NCBI GenBank assembly: GCA_045598975.1
Contig: JAZRVE010000109.1
Location: 1 to 22,187, forward strand
Source: UMGS882 sp045598975
GTDB taxonomy: Bacteria > Bacillota > Clostridia > Oscillospirales > CAG-382
Direction of reading: 5' to 3'
DNA: 22,187 bases
This document shows, in pieces, positions 6,283 through 14,064 of the stretch. The number at the start of each line of letters is the position of its first letter. Position 1 is the first letter of the stretch. The notes under the pieces are model-generated. The model saw only the letters and a program-made list of their open reading frames with translations. It ran no database searches and was not told the DNA's origin. The translations under genes and the position numbers were made by a program.

Positions 6283-7632
6283 TCATTTTCCTTTGTATCC
6301 GAAACGCGGTCCGCGCTTGCGGGAATGAAACCCGACGGAAAGGATAAAATAGACGGCAAACAGTATGAGAGCGGAAATGAGAAACACCCGCATCCACTCG
6401 CTTAACATAATGTTTTTCAATCTGTCCAGAAAGTACAGCAGATTGCTTTTGTCGACGGATTTCGCCGCCACAAGCTTTACCGTCGCGATGGACAGGTCCT
6501 TGTACCGGATCACCGCTTCACCGCAAACGGCGCCCTCGATGATGGGAGCAAGCAGATAATCATTGCGGATACGCGGTTCTATGGAAATATCGGCGGCATA
6601 ATCGAGTGTCGACGGCAATAACGTCGTCACTTCGCTTTCCGGCATGAGCGTAACGTAATCGGTGTTGACGGAAAGCTTTACCGGGACTTCGCAGACGATG
6701 CTCTTGTCGGAAAGGAGGCTTGCCGTCGCAAAGGAATCCAGGCACGCCGAAAGCAGTGCCTTGGCGTCGACGCAGGCGTTGCTGTAATCTTTTTCTCCCG
6801 GCATATCATCCATGACGACGCACAGATACTCTGTTCCGTCGGAAGCAATGGCGGACGTGACAAGGCATTCGCCCGCTTCGTCGGTACCGCCGAAGGACAT
6901 CCCGTGTGCGGGCTGATAGTAATACTCGTCTGAACGGGCACGGGAACAGAGAAGATTGCGATTCAAGAGCGTACGTATCGTCGGCGTGAGATCGGTTTTT
7001 GGGACGGTATAGCGCCCGGTATCGGATAGAGGGAACATTTCAGAACGGTAAAAGGCAGCGGCAATGACAGCCGTGTCACGTGCCGTCGTCACCATCTGCT
7101 CGTCATGCATCCCGGAGGGATTGGTGTAATGTGTTGCGGCGGCGCCGAGTTCGGCGGCTCTGCGGTTCATCTCCTCAACAAATGCTTCCGTTGTGCCGTA
7201 CGTAAACTCCGCCAGTACGTAGGCGGCATCGTTTGCGCCCGTAACGAGCAGTCCGTAAAACAACTGCTCCGCCGTAAGCGTCTCCCCTGCTTTCAAGGAC
7301 ATATGAGAGCCTCTTGCCGCGCGGACAGCCGACTGCGATACCGTGACGGCGACCTGCTTGTCGGGAATGGCGTCCCACGCGACGAGTGCCGTCATGAGCT
7401 TTACGGTCGATGCCGGATATACCTGCTGATTTCCGTTTTTTTCGTACAGCACGATCGCGGTATCGGGGCACAGGACAAAGGCGCTCTGCGCCGAAATTTC
7501 CGGCATGGCAACTCCGGAATAGGAGGCAAAATCGCCTTCGTCAAAATACAGCTCGCGAAGCGGCGCCGCCCCGACAGAAGCGGAAAAGATAACCGCAAGG
7601 AGAATCAGAAAAACAAACTGAATCCGTTTCAT
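6283..7632 (-). CDS. DacF-like D,D-carboxypeptidase homologue with degenerate active-site motifs
   Basis: A 449-aa envelope protein with a signal peptide (1-23) and a C-terminal membrane anchor (about 413-434) followed by a basic tail. The penicillin-binding transpeptidase-like domain carries the nucleophile motif S75-T-V-K78 in Y-P-A-S-T-V-K-L-M-T-A-L. However, the SxN motif reads G132-A-N134, with Gly for Ser, and the KTG motif, expected before T-D-E-A-G-E-C-L-V, reads S246-F-G248. Family members trim the terminal D-Ala from peptidoglycan stem peptides. Loss of the KTG lysine makes ordinary carboxypeptidase activity doubtful, so it may be a regulatory or binding paralogue. Its ATG overlaps the ribF stop by four bases (ATGA), so translation is coupled. 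Confidence 0.9.
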   Translation of the reverse strand: MKRIQFVFLILLAVIFSASVGAAPLRELYFDEGDFASYSGVAMPEISAQSAFVLCPDTAIVLYEKNGNQQVYPASTVKLMTALVAWDAIPDKQVAVTVSQSAVRAARGSHMSLKAGETLTAEQLFYGLLVTGANDAAYVLAEFTYGTTEAFVEEMNRRAAELGAAATHYTNPSGMHDEQMVTTARDTAVIAAAFYRSEMFPLSDTGRYTVPKTDLTPTIRTLLNRNLLCSRARSDEYYYQPAHGMSFGGTDEAGECLVTSAIASDGTEYLCVVMDDMPGEKDYSNACVDAKALLSACLDSFATASLLSDKSIVCEVPVKLSVNTDYVTLMPESEVTTLLPSTLDYAADISIEPRIRNDYLLAPIIEGAVCGEAVIRYKDLSIATVKLVAAKSVDKSNLLYFLDRLKNIMLSEWMRVFLISALILFAVYFILSVGFHSRKRGPRFGYKGK

Positions 7633-8558
7633 ATCGTTTCCTCAAAATATTTTTTCGTATAAAGAACGTCTTCACGTATGCGTTCGGCAAGCGCATCGGC
7701 TGAGACAAAGCGGATCTCGGGGCGAATGCGTTTACAGAGCAACAGCGTCACGTTCGTTCCGTACAGATCGCCGTCGTAACCGATGACGTGCGTTTCCACC
7801 CATACGGGCGGCGACGACTCTTTGTGTGTCACCGTCGGTTTTACGCCGATATTGGCAACACCGGGAAGATTTTTCCCGTCAAAGCAGACGCGACAGACGT
7901 ATACACCGAACGGCGGCAAAAGCTTATTTCCGTAAGGTGCCTGATTGACGGTGGGATAGCCGAGTTCCCGTGCAAGCGCTTCCCCGTGACAGACGGTTGC
8001 CGTAAAGGAATAGGGCTTGCCCAGAAAGGCGGCGGTTTTTTCCATATCCCCGCTTTTTATGAGCGTGCGGATATAAGAAGACGAGACCGCTCTCCCTTCA
8101 TACACTGCCGTCGGCACGATGACAGTCCTTGTGCCGTATTGCGCCATCAGTTCGGCAAGCAGTCCGGCATTCCCTCCCGCATTGGCGCCAAAGGTATAAT
8201 TTTCACCGCATACCAGCGTATCCGGATGAAAAGCGTCGGCAAGATAGCGGCAGAATTCAGACGGCGACAGTTCCCTTACGCGAAGAAAATCTTCATAACA
8301 GACAAAATCGGTGCCGCTTGCTTCAAATTCCGCTTCACGCTCCGCGTGTTCCGTGAGAAGTTCAGCCTTTTTTCCCGTAATGACGGTCTTGGTATTCTGC
8401 GAAAACGTGTAGATACCGAACGGCAAAGCACGCTCTTGCGATGCTCGCCGTGCTTCGGCAAGCAGTTTGGCGTGACCGATATGGACGCCGTCAAAATTGC
8501 CGAGCGCCAGTACGCAGTTTTGCGGAAGACTTTCGTTCGGCTCTGTATACACTGTCAT
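7629..8558 (-). CDS. ribF: bifunctional riboflavin kinase / FMN adenylyltransferase
   Basis: A 309-aa enzyme that makes FMN from riboflavin and ATP, then FAD from FMN and ATP, in the cytoplasm. The N-terminal adenylyltransferase domain has G20-N-F-D-G-V-H-I-G-H, the nucleotidyl-transferase HxGH-type site, and later G-E-N-Y-T-F-G and S-S-S-Y-I-R-T-L-I. The C-terminal kinase domain has A-R-E-L-G-Y-P-T-V-N (usually G-R-x-L-G-F-P-T-A-N), P-P-F-G-V-Y-V, and V-A-N-I-G-V-K-P-T. Length is normal for the family. AAAGGAATC precedes ATG 8558. It is first in an operon with the carboxypeptidase-like and GNAT genes. The usual truB/rbfA neighbours are absent. Confidence 0.95.
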   Translation of the reverse strand: MTVYTEPNESLPQNCVLALGNFDGVHIGHAKLLAEARRASQERALPFGIYTFSQNTKTVITGKKAELLTEHAEREAEFEASGTDFVCYEDFLRVRELSPSEFCRYLADAFHPDTLVCGENYTFGANAGGNAGLLAELMAQYGTRTVIVPTAVYEGRAVSSSYIRTLIKSGDMEKTAAFLGKPYSFTATVCHGEALARELGYPTVNQAPYGNKLLPPFGVYVCRVCFDGKNLPGVANIGVKPTVTHKESSPPVWVETHVIGYDGDLYGTNVTLLLCKRIRPEIRFVSADALAERIREDVLYTKKYFEETI

Positions 8559-8611
8559 TTCGGGATTCCTTTCAAAATTAACAAATAACGCTGTTTTTGC
8601 CCGTCGGAATA

Positions 8612-8620
8612 TGATACAAT
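8612..8620 (+). promoter_or_regulatory. extended -10 promoter of the HAD phosphatase gene
   Basis: TGATACAAT has the extended TGn element and a -10 box matching five of six positions, 21 bases before the ATG at 8642. No good -35 box is visible, as is usual for extended -10 promoters. Confidence 0.5.
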
Positions 8621-8641
8621 CAAATGGAAAAGAGGGGTTAT

Positions 8642-9301
8642 ATGCAATATTCCTGTGCTCTGTGGGATTTAGACGGCACGCTCGTCGACACTGCCTACGG
8701 CATCACCCACACCATTGCCCGCGTGTTTGACGAAAGCGGCATCGCCTATCCGTCCGTGGAAGCGCTTAATCGCTTTATCGGGCCGCCGCTTCTGCCGGCG
8801 TTTGCCGAATATGCCGGTATCCCGACGGAGAAAAGTGCGGAGCTTGTCCGGTTATACCGCAAATATTATACCGACGTCGGCATCTATCAGTGCAAAGTAT
8901 ACGAGGGGATTCCCGAAACGCTCTCCCGGCTGAAACAGGCGGGAATCTTTCTCTGTGTCGCCACGGCAAAGCCGGAGACCTTCGCCCATACGGTTTTGAA
9001 GCATACGGGAATTTTCGATTATTTCGATTTTGTCGGCGGCGCAAGCTTTGATACCAGCCGCGGCAACAAAGACCAGGTGATCCGCTACGTGCTTGAAAGC
9101 TCCGGTTACGCTGAAAGAAAAGACGAGGTCATCATGATCGGCGACACCGAAAACGACGTGGTCGGCGCGGATAAATGCGGACTTGACTGCCTGTTCGTTT
9201 CATACGGCTTCGGAAAATATGACTGGTTGCCGTCTGACGTGCGCAAGCCGATACACGTTTGCCGGACGCCGCAGTCGGTGGCGGATTTTCTGCTTGTCTG
9301 A
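8642..9301 (+). CDS. HAD-superfamily phosphatase, phosphoglycolate phosphatase-like
   Basis: A 219-aa protein from ATG 8642, with GAGGGG seven bases upstream; an ATG at 8624 has no ribosome site. It is a HAD phosphatase with motif I W-D-L-D-G-T-L-V-D-T (nucleophile Asp9 and acid Asp11), motif II V-A-T-A-K, motif III lysine in R-G-N-K-D-Q-V, and motif IV I-G-D-T-E-N-D-V-V-G-A. The helical cap between residues 15 and 80 places it in the C1 cap group with Gph, PpaX and PgmB-type enzymes. The substrate is a small phosphate ester. Phosphoglycolate or pyrophosphate are the usual family guesses, but nothing here decides. It is monocistronic, with its own promoter and terminator. Confidence 0.92.
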   Translation: MQYSCALWDLDGTLVDTAYGITHTIARVFDESGIAYPSVEALNRFIGPPLLPAFAEYAGIPTEKSAELVRLYRKYYTDVGIYQCKVYEGIPETLSRLKQAGIFLCVATAKPETFAHTVLKHTGIFDYFDFVGGASFDTSRGNKDQVIRYVLESSGYAERKDEVIMIGDTENDVVGADKCGLDCLFVSYGFGKYDWLPSDVRKPIHVCRTPQSVADFLLV

Positions 9302-9315
9302 TACGGATACATGTG

Positions 9316-9337
9316 AGGGAAGAAGCGATTCTTCCCT
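9316..9337 (+). terminator. intrinsic terminator of the HAD gene
   Basis: A 9-bp perfect stem, AGGGAAGAA and its complement, with a GCGA loop, followed by TTTATTTTA on the plus strand. It lies 14 bases after the HAD stop and abuts the end of the convergent ddl gene. Confidence 0.85.
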
Positions 9338-9338
9338 T

Positions 9339-10583
9339 TTATTTTACGGTTTTGGCGCCGTGCGGCAGTTTGACGCCGGCAAGCAGATTGGTATCGAAGG
9401 AGAAGCTGAGTTCGTCTTCCTCGCGCTTGCGCTTCAAGGCAAGCGAGACAAGTTTGTCGAGCAGCTTGTCGAACGGCATTCCCGCCGCCTCCCACAGATA
9501 ATAAGAGAGCGAGCCCGGAATGGTATTGAGTTCGTTGAGATACAGTTCCCCGCTCTGCGTGTCATAGAGATAGTCAATGCGCGTTACGCCGGAGCAGCCG
9601 ATGGTTTTGAAGGCTTTTACCGAATACTCCTTGACTTTCTGTTCGACGTCCGCCGGAATGTCTGCCGGGATCCGTCTTTTCAAGTTCGCCATACCGGCAC
9701 CCTTGGTGCCTCCGGTCTTGGCGCCGCTTTTCGGTGCGGTCTTACTGCCGGATGCGCTCATGTATTTGTCGGCAAACGTCAGAATGCCTTCCGCACCGAC
9801 AGGTTCTTCGGTAACGGACGCCGTCGCCTCGTACCGATCCCCCACGACCGAGCAGTTGATCTCTTTGAGATTCTCCACGGCGTTTTCAAAAAGCACCACC
9901 GGCGCATAGGAAAACGCGTCCTCGGCAGCAGACATGAGTTCGTCGCGGTTTGCGGCTTTTTTGATGCCGACGCTCGAACCGAGATTGACGGGCTTGACAA
10001 TGACGGGATAGCGTGTTGCCTCTTCAATACGGGACACGGCGCTCTGCCGGTCCGCATGATATGTTTTCCCGTTCAGACACAGGCAATCGAGCACCGGGAC
10101 ACCGCTCCCTTTGAGCGCAGCCTTGGTAAGAGACTTATCCATGCCGACTGCGCTTGCCGTCACGTCACAGCCGACAAACGGGATACCGACGGACTTGAAA
10201 TAACCTTGAAGCGTTCCGTCCTCTACATTTGTACCGTGGACGACCGGGAAAGCGACCTCGATCTCATACAGTGTGTTGTTGCGTGCCCGTTTGAAAGGAT
10301 AGCGCACCAGATAAAAGCCGTTCTTTTCTTTGACGAGAAGGACGCGCTGTGCCGATTTCAGAAGTGCGGGAATATCTTTGTATGCCTCGATCTCGCCGAT
10401 ATTGCCTCCGGTGTAAAAGTCTCCGTCTTTTGTTATGTAAACGGGGATGGGAAAATATTTTTCGGTATCGAAAGCATAGTACGCCTGCAATCCCGAAATG
10501 ACCGATACCTCATGCTCGACGCTTCTGCCGCCGAAAAAGACGGCAACGGCAATGCGACCGTTATTCTTGTATTTTGGTTTCAA
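9339..10583 (-). CDS. ddl: D-alanine--D-alanine ligase with enlarged omega loop
   Basis: A 414-aa ATP-grasp ligase that joins two D-Ala for peptidoglycan precursors. It has G-G-R-S-V-E23-H-E-V-S-V-I-S-G, G-T-N-V-E-D-G-T-L-Q-G, V-K-P-V-N-L-G-S-S-V-G-I-K-K (195-209), the R335-I-D catalytic stretch, and L-N-E-L-N-T-I-P-G (349-357). It is longer than typical Ddl (about 310-360 aa). About 20 extra low-complexity residues rich in Lys, Ser, Gly and Thr fall in the omega loop (about 272-300) that covers the active site, and the C-terminus is extended past 385. The start is TTG 10583 with AAAGGAG nine bases upstream; no in-frame ATG lies before the core fold. It follows murF by 27 bases. Confidence 0.95.
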   Translation of the reverse strand: MKPKYKNNGRIAVAVFFGGRSVEHEVSVISGLQAYYAFDTEKYFPIPVYITKDGDFYTGGNIGEIEAYKDIPALLKSAQRVLLVKEKNGFYLVRYPFKRARNNTLYEIEVAFPVVHGTNVEDGTLQGYFKSVGIPFVGCDVTASAVGMDKSLTKAALKGSGVPVLDCLCLNGKTYHADRQSAVSRIEEATRYPVIVKPVNLGSSVGIKKAANRDELMSAAEDAFSYAPVVLFENAVENLKEINCSVVGDRYEATASVTEEPVGAEGILTFADKYMSASGSKTAPKSGAKTGGTKGAGMANLKRRIPADIPADVEQKVKEYSVKAFKTIGCSGVTRIDYLYDTQSGELYLNELNTIPGSLSYYLWEAAGMPFDKLLDKLVSLALKRKREEDELSFSFDTNLLAGVKLPHGAKTVK

Positions 10584-10610
10584 ATCAAACAGCTCCTTTG
10601 ATGATGCATA

Positions 10611-12197
10611 TTATCTGAAATTATCCGGCAGATCGTTTTCGATCAGAACAACGACCGGGCTGATGGCGGCAAAGGCCTTTACGTGTGCGATGGCTTCCGT
10701 CGGGGATGAAACCGTGAAGAAATTCTTTTCGGTATCAAAACCCGATTCCTCTGCGCCCATTCGCAGATACTCACGGTTTTCGTTGCCTACGGCGTAAATG
10801 TAATCGCACAGCTCGCCCGCCTGCTTTCCGAAAGCGCGGTTGAGTTCGGCCGTCTGTTCGCCGAGTTCCACCATGCCGGGCGTCACGAGCACTTTTATAC
10901 CGTCAAAGGAAGACAGAACTTCAAGCGCCATTTTACTTCCCGTAGGGTTTGAATTGAACGAGTCGTCCAAAACCGCAAGATTGCCCGCATGGATGAGTTG
11001 AAGACGATGCGGCACCGGTTCCAGATGCGAGACCGCCTCGCGAATATCGTCATCCGACACGTCAAAAAGTTTGGCAAGCGCGATGCAGGCGGCGATGTTC
11101 TGAATGTTGTGCTGCCCGACAAGCTTTGTGTTGAGCGATAGCTTCTTGCCGTCATATGAAATCACGAAATCCGTTCCCTGCGGCGAGAGAGTCGATTTAT
11201 CCACAAAATACCGAGCTTTATCATTAACAACGCCGTAGTAATTGCAGTTTTCATCATAGCGTTTTTCATACAGATATTCACTGTCGGCGCATATCGCAAG
11301 ATGGGATTTGTCGGAAACGGCATCCGCAAGCTCCCATTTGGTTTTCACGATATTATCCATGGTTTTGAAGGTTTCAAGATGCTGAGGACCGACCGACGTG
11401 ATGATGCCGTAATCCGGTAGGACGATGTCGCAGATTTCTTTGATGTCCCCGATGTTGCGGGCACCCATCTCGCAGATGAAGATCTCGTGCGACGGTTTCA
11501 GCATCTCACGCACGACACGGACAACGCCCATGGTGGTGTTGTAGCTTCCCGGCGTCATGAGAACGTGATACCGCTCGGAAAGGATGCGCGTCAGAAAATA
11601 TTTGGTGCTGGTTTTTCCGAAACTTCCGGTAATGCCGATAACGGTAAGGTTTCCACGCTTCTTGCGTTCGGCGATTATGGCTTTTGCCTCGCGGATAAAA
11701 TGATTTGCGACGAGCTTCTCAACGGGAGCGCACGCAAGATTTGCAAGATATACAAAAAAGGGAGAAAGTACCGTAAGTAACAGTGATACGTTATGGAAAG
11801 CGTAGATCATGTGGGAAAAACCGAAAATCGCGGTGAGAATCAGCGAAATGACAAGCCAGACGACGGTATAACAGATGTACAGCCGCATGACGCGCATGGT
11901 GAACACGAAAGGCTTCTTGGCTTTCTGCGGGATAAAGAGAACGATGGTGGTAAGAGAAATGACGATTGATACAATGAGAGAGAGTGCGGAATGATCCGCT
12001 GTATGCACAAGTATAAAGGGAACGACAGACGGCAGACCGGAAATAATGGCAAACCGTGCGTGCTTTCCCATCAGAAAGCGATGAAACCCGTCGAGATGAT
12101 AGGATTCCAACTGTAACATATGCGTATAATAGCGCAGCGAGAACGCCAGCGCGAAGAGTGCCGCAACGGCGGCAACGATAAGCAGCGCGAGATTCAT
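10611..12197 (-). CDS. murF: membrane-anchored MurF-like UDP-MurNAc-peptide ligase
   Basis: A 528-aa Mur ligase. In the cytoplasm MurF adds D-Ala-D-Ala to the UDP-MurNAc tripeptide. The Mur ligase core has the P-loop V-I-G-I-T-G-S-F-G-K-T-S-T-K (186-199), Y-N-T-T-M-G-V, C-E-M-G-A-R, and G-P-Q-H-L-E-T-F. The ligase C-terminal domain contains D-D-S-F-N-S-N-P-T-G. Instead of the soluble N-terminal MurF domain it carries about 160 residues with four or five hydrophobic helices. That architecture is known in clostridial proteins annotated as MurF. ATG 12197 has AAGGAG nine bases upstream, inside the end of the hydrolase gene. Being followed by ddl supports the D-Ala-D-Ala ligase role over other Mur ligases. 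Confidence 0.9.
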   Translation of the reverse strand: MNLALLIVAAVAALFALAFSLRYYTHMLQLESYHLDGFHRFLMGKHARFAIISGLPSVVPFILVHTADHSALSLIVSIVISLTTIVLFIPQKAKKPFVFTMRVMRLYICYTVVWLVISLILTAIFGFSHMIYAFHNVSLLLTVLSPFFVYLANLACAPVEKLVANHFIREAKAIIAERKKRGNLTVIGITGSFGKTSTKYFLTRILSERYHVLMTPGSYNTTMGVVRVVREMLKPSHEIFICEMGARNIGDIKEICDIVLPDYGIITSVGPQHLETFKTMDNIVKTKWELADAVSDKSHLAICADSEYLYEKRYDENCNYYGVVNDKARYFVDKSTLSPQGTDFVISYDGKKLSLNTKLVGQHNIQNIAACIALAKLFDVSDDDIREAVSHLEPVPHRLQLIHAGNLAVLDDSFNSNPTGSKMALEVLSSFDGIKVLVTPGMVELGEQTAELNRAFGKQAGELCDYIYAVGNENREYLRMGAEESGFDTEKNFFTVSSPTEAIAHVKAFAAISPVVVLIENDLPDNFR

Positions 12198-12201
12198 ACG
12201 A

Positions 12202-12996
12202 TCATACTCCTTCTGTCGGGATCGGATCCGTAAAGTAAGACGCCATCACCCGCTCAACGAGCGGAAGATCGGAAAGAAACGAAAAATGTCCGGCACCGGG
12301 AATGACGACGAGACCGGCATCGGGAATATGGGTTTTCATGTACTCCGCCATCCACAGCGGCGTGGCGTCGTCTTTTTCTCCCCAGACAAGCAGAACGGGA
12401 TTGCGGATACTGCCGAAATCGGGTGAAAGATCGCGGTTGACGAGCTTGACCATGCTGTTCTGCAAAACCGGAGAGACAGATGCGTAATCCGCCGAGCCGA
12501 AGCGCTTGCGCAAAGCCGGCAGTGCGTCGGGAAAACGCTTGCGGACGGGCTTTGTGAGCACGACTTTTTTCAAAGTCTTGAAAAGTGCGATTCTTGCTTT
12601 TTTTTTGATGCTTTTTTTTGAGATCATACCGGCGCTGTCGAACAACAGCAGTTTATTCATATACGGTGCGTATTCCGCCTGTTCCGCCATGTAGAGGATC
12701 ACGCGTCCGCCGTGAGAGTGACCGACAAAATGGGCTTTCTGTATCCCCTTCTGCTTTAAGATCAGCAGGACAAAAGCGGCATAATCCTCGACAGAGTAAG
12801 CAAAAGACGGCTCATCCGTTCCGCCGAAGCCGGGAAAATCCGGCGCGATGACGCGAAAATGCGGCGTAAGCAGAGAGAGCACCGACGCATACGTCGCGGC
12901 GTTTGCGCCCCAGCCATGTAAAAATACGAGCGCTTCCCCGCTTCCCTCGTCGAAGCACGACACATTCAAAACGTCGTTTTGATACGCGATCTGCAC
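12202..12996 (-). CDS. alpha/beta hydrolase
   Basis: A 264-aa soluble alpha/beta-fold hydrolase. GTG 12996 is chosen because AGGAG lies exactly seven bases upstream; a GTG at 13011 would place that site inside the gene. It has the oxyanion motif F-L-H-G-W-G, the nucleophile elbow V-G-H-S-H-G-G (Ser at about residue 94), the acid in W-G-E-K-D-D-A-T-P, and the catalytic His in P-G-A-G-H-F-S-F. A basic helical cap (K-K-S-I-K-K-K-A-R and following) lies between, as in many esterases and lipases. It is first in the operon with murF and ddl. The substrate is unknown. A cell-wall or lipid ester role is only suggested by position. Confidence 0.9.
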   Translation of the reverse strand: MQIAYQNDVLNVSCFDEGSGEALVFLHGWGANAATYASVLSLLTPHFRVIAPDFPGFGGTDEPSFAYSVEDYAAFVLLILKQKGIQKAHFVGHSHGGRVILYMAEQAEYAPYMNKLLLFDSAGMISKKSIKKKARIALFKTLKKVVLTKPVRKRFPDALPALRKRFGSADYASVSPVLQNSMVKLVNRDLSPDFGSIRNPVLLVWGEKDDATPLWMAEYMKTHIPDAGLVVIPGAGHFSFLSDLPLVERVMASYFTDPIPTEGV

Positions 12997-13026
12997 AGGC
13001 TCACTCCTCACCTAACTTATCACTAT

Positions 13027-13055
13027 ATTATATTATTTTTTTTGATAAAAGTCAA
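13027..13055 (-). promoter_or_regulatory. sigma-A promoter of the hydrolase-murF-ddl operon
   Basis: On the minus strand TTGACT (13050-13055) and TATAAT (13027-13032) have a 17-base spacer containing a run of eight A. That is 11 of 12 consensus positions. The start site would be about 13020, just before the AGGAG site at 13004-13008. Confidence 0.88.
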
Positions 13056-13166
13056 CCACCCGAGCGCAGTTTCCGCAAATTTTTGAAAATTTTCAAACTG
13101 TACACCGCCGTGTCGTTTTCTTTTCGCAATTGTACGCTATATTAGAAAAAGTGAAAGGAGAATATC

Positions 13167-14009
13167 ATGCCAAAACGCTTTCGCAAGATATATCTTGAAA
13201 TCGGCAACGTCTGCAATCTTTCCTGCTCGTTTTGTCCGACCTCACGCCGGAAAAAGCGTATCCTTTCCTCCGAAGAATTTGCCCTCATTGCCGAAAAAAT
13301 ACGACCGTATACCGACTACCTCTATCTGCACGTGCTTGGTGAGCCGCTGTGCCATCCCGCGCTTGCCGATATTCTATGCGTCTGCGAACGACTCGGTTTT
13401 CGTGTCGTCATCACGACAAACGGTACCCTGCTTACACAAAAGCAGTCTGTTCTGCTGTCATCCCCTGCCGTCTATAAGGTCAACATTTCCCTTCATTCCT
13501 TTGAGGCAAATGATGATGCAAACGGGTTTGACGAATATCTCGACAGATGCTTCTCTTTTGCCGATAAGGCAACGGAAAGCGGCATTCTGACCGTCTTCCG
13601 ACTGTGGAACGACGGCGGGCAAAACACGCTCAACGACGCGATCCTTCAAAAAATGCACGCCTATTTCCCGCTGGAATTCGTAAGCTCACCCCGAGGCACA
13701 CGCATAAAGAACAATCTGTACTGCGAAAGTGCCGAAAAATTCGAGTGGCCGCTTTCCTCCTCCTATCATAGTGAGCGCGTCACCTGCCGTGCCCTTTCCG
13801 ATCAGATCGCCGTGCTTTCGGACGGGACGGTCGTACCGTGCTGTCTGGATCACGACGGTAACGCTTCCCTCGGCAATCTGTTTTCCGAAAGTATGGAGGA
13901 TATTCTGCACAAGAAATCGCTCACGGATTTTCGCAAGGCTCTTGATGCCCGCGTCGCACCGTGCGAAATGTGCACTACCTGCGGATTTGCCATAGAAAGA
14001 TTCCGATAA
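13167..14009 (+). CDS. radical SAM / SPASM-domain protein
   Basis: A 280-aa protein starting at ATG 13167, with AAAGGAG eight bases upstream. The radical SAM core has C16-N-L-S-C20-S-F-C23, which binds the 4Fe-4S cluster that cleaves S-adenosylmethionine, followed by H-V-L-G-E-P-L and I-T-T-N-G-T. The C-terminus has a SPASM-like cluster domain with C207, the pair C225-C226 in T-V-V-P-C-C-L-D-H-D-G, G-N-L-F, and C266-x-x-C269-x-x-C272. SPASM proteins often mature peptides or enzymes, but many short ones have unknown targets. No small precursor-peptide gene is visible next to it, and it appears to be a single-gene unit bounded by a terminator. Function is open. Confidence 0.92.
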   Translation: MPKRFRKIYLEIGNVCNLSCSFCPTSRRKKRILSSEEFALIAEKIRPYTDYLYLHVLGEPLCHPALADILCVCERLGFRVVITTNGTLLTQKQSVLLSSPAVYKVNISLHSFEANDDANGFDEYLDRCFSFADKATESGILTVFRLWNDGGQNTLNDAILQKMHAYFPLEFVSSPRGTRIKNNLYCESAEKFEWPLSSSYHSERVTCRALSDQIAVLSDGTVVPCCLDHDGNASLGNLFSESMEDILHKKSLTDFRKALDARVAPCEMCTTCGFAIERFR

Positions 14010-14023
14010 ACGTCTCACATACA

Positions 14024-14051
14024 AAAGACCATGCCGTATGGCATGGTCTTT
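14024..14051. terminator. bidirectional terminator between radical SAM gene and acyl-CoA ligase gene
   Basis: A perfect 12-bp stem, AAAGACCATGCC and its complement, with a GTAT loop. On the plus strand it ends in TTTTT, and on the minus strand in TTTTG. It lies between two convergent genes, 14 bases from one stop and 13 from the other. Confidence 0.88.
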
Positions 14052-14064
14052 TTCCGTTATGATT

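Noticed and set aside
6272..6397. In-frame N-terminal extension of the GNAT gene
   Set aside because: It overlaps the end of the carboxypeptidase-like gene, and the domain begins exactly at ATG 6271 with a ribosome site.
9183..10601. 472-codon plus-strand open frame opposite ddl
   Set aside because: It is exactly antisense to a ligase with all catalytic motifs, has no family features, and results from codon bias in the real gene.
13102..13142. Possible promoter of the radical SAM gene with TATATT near 13137
   Set aside because: No acceptable -35 box lies 16-18 bases upstream; the region is A/T-rich, so the match is weak.
13056..13166. Search for a small precursor-peptide gene beside the radical SAM gene
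   Set aside because: No short open frame with a ribosome site was seen here or just downstream before the terminator.
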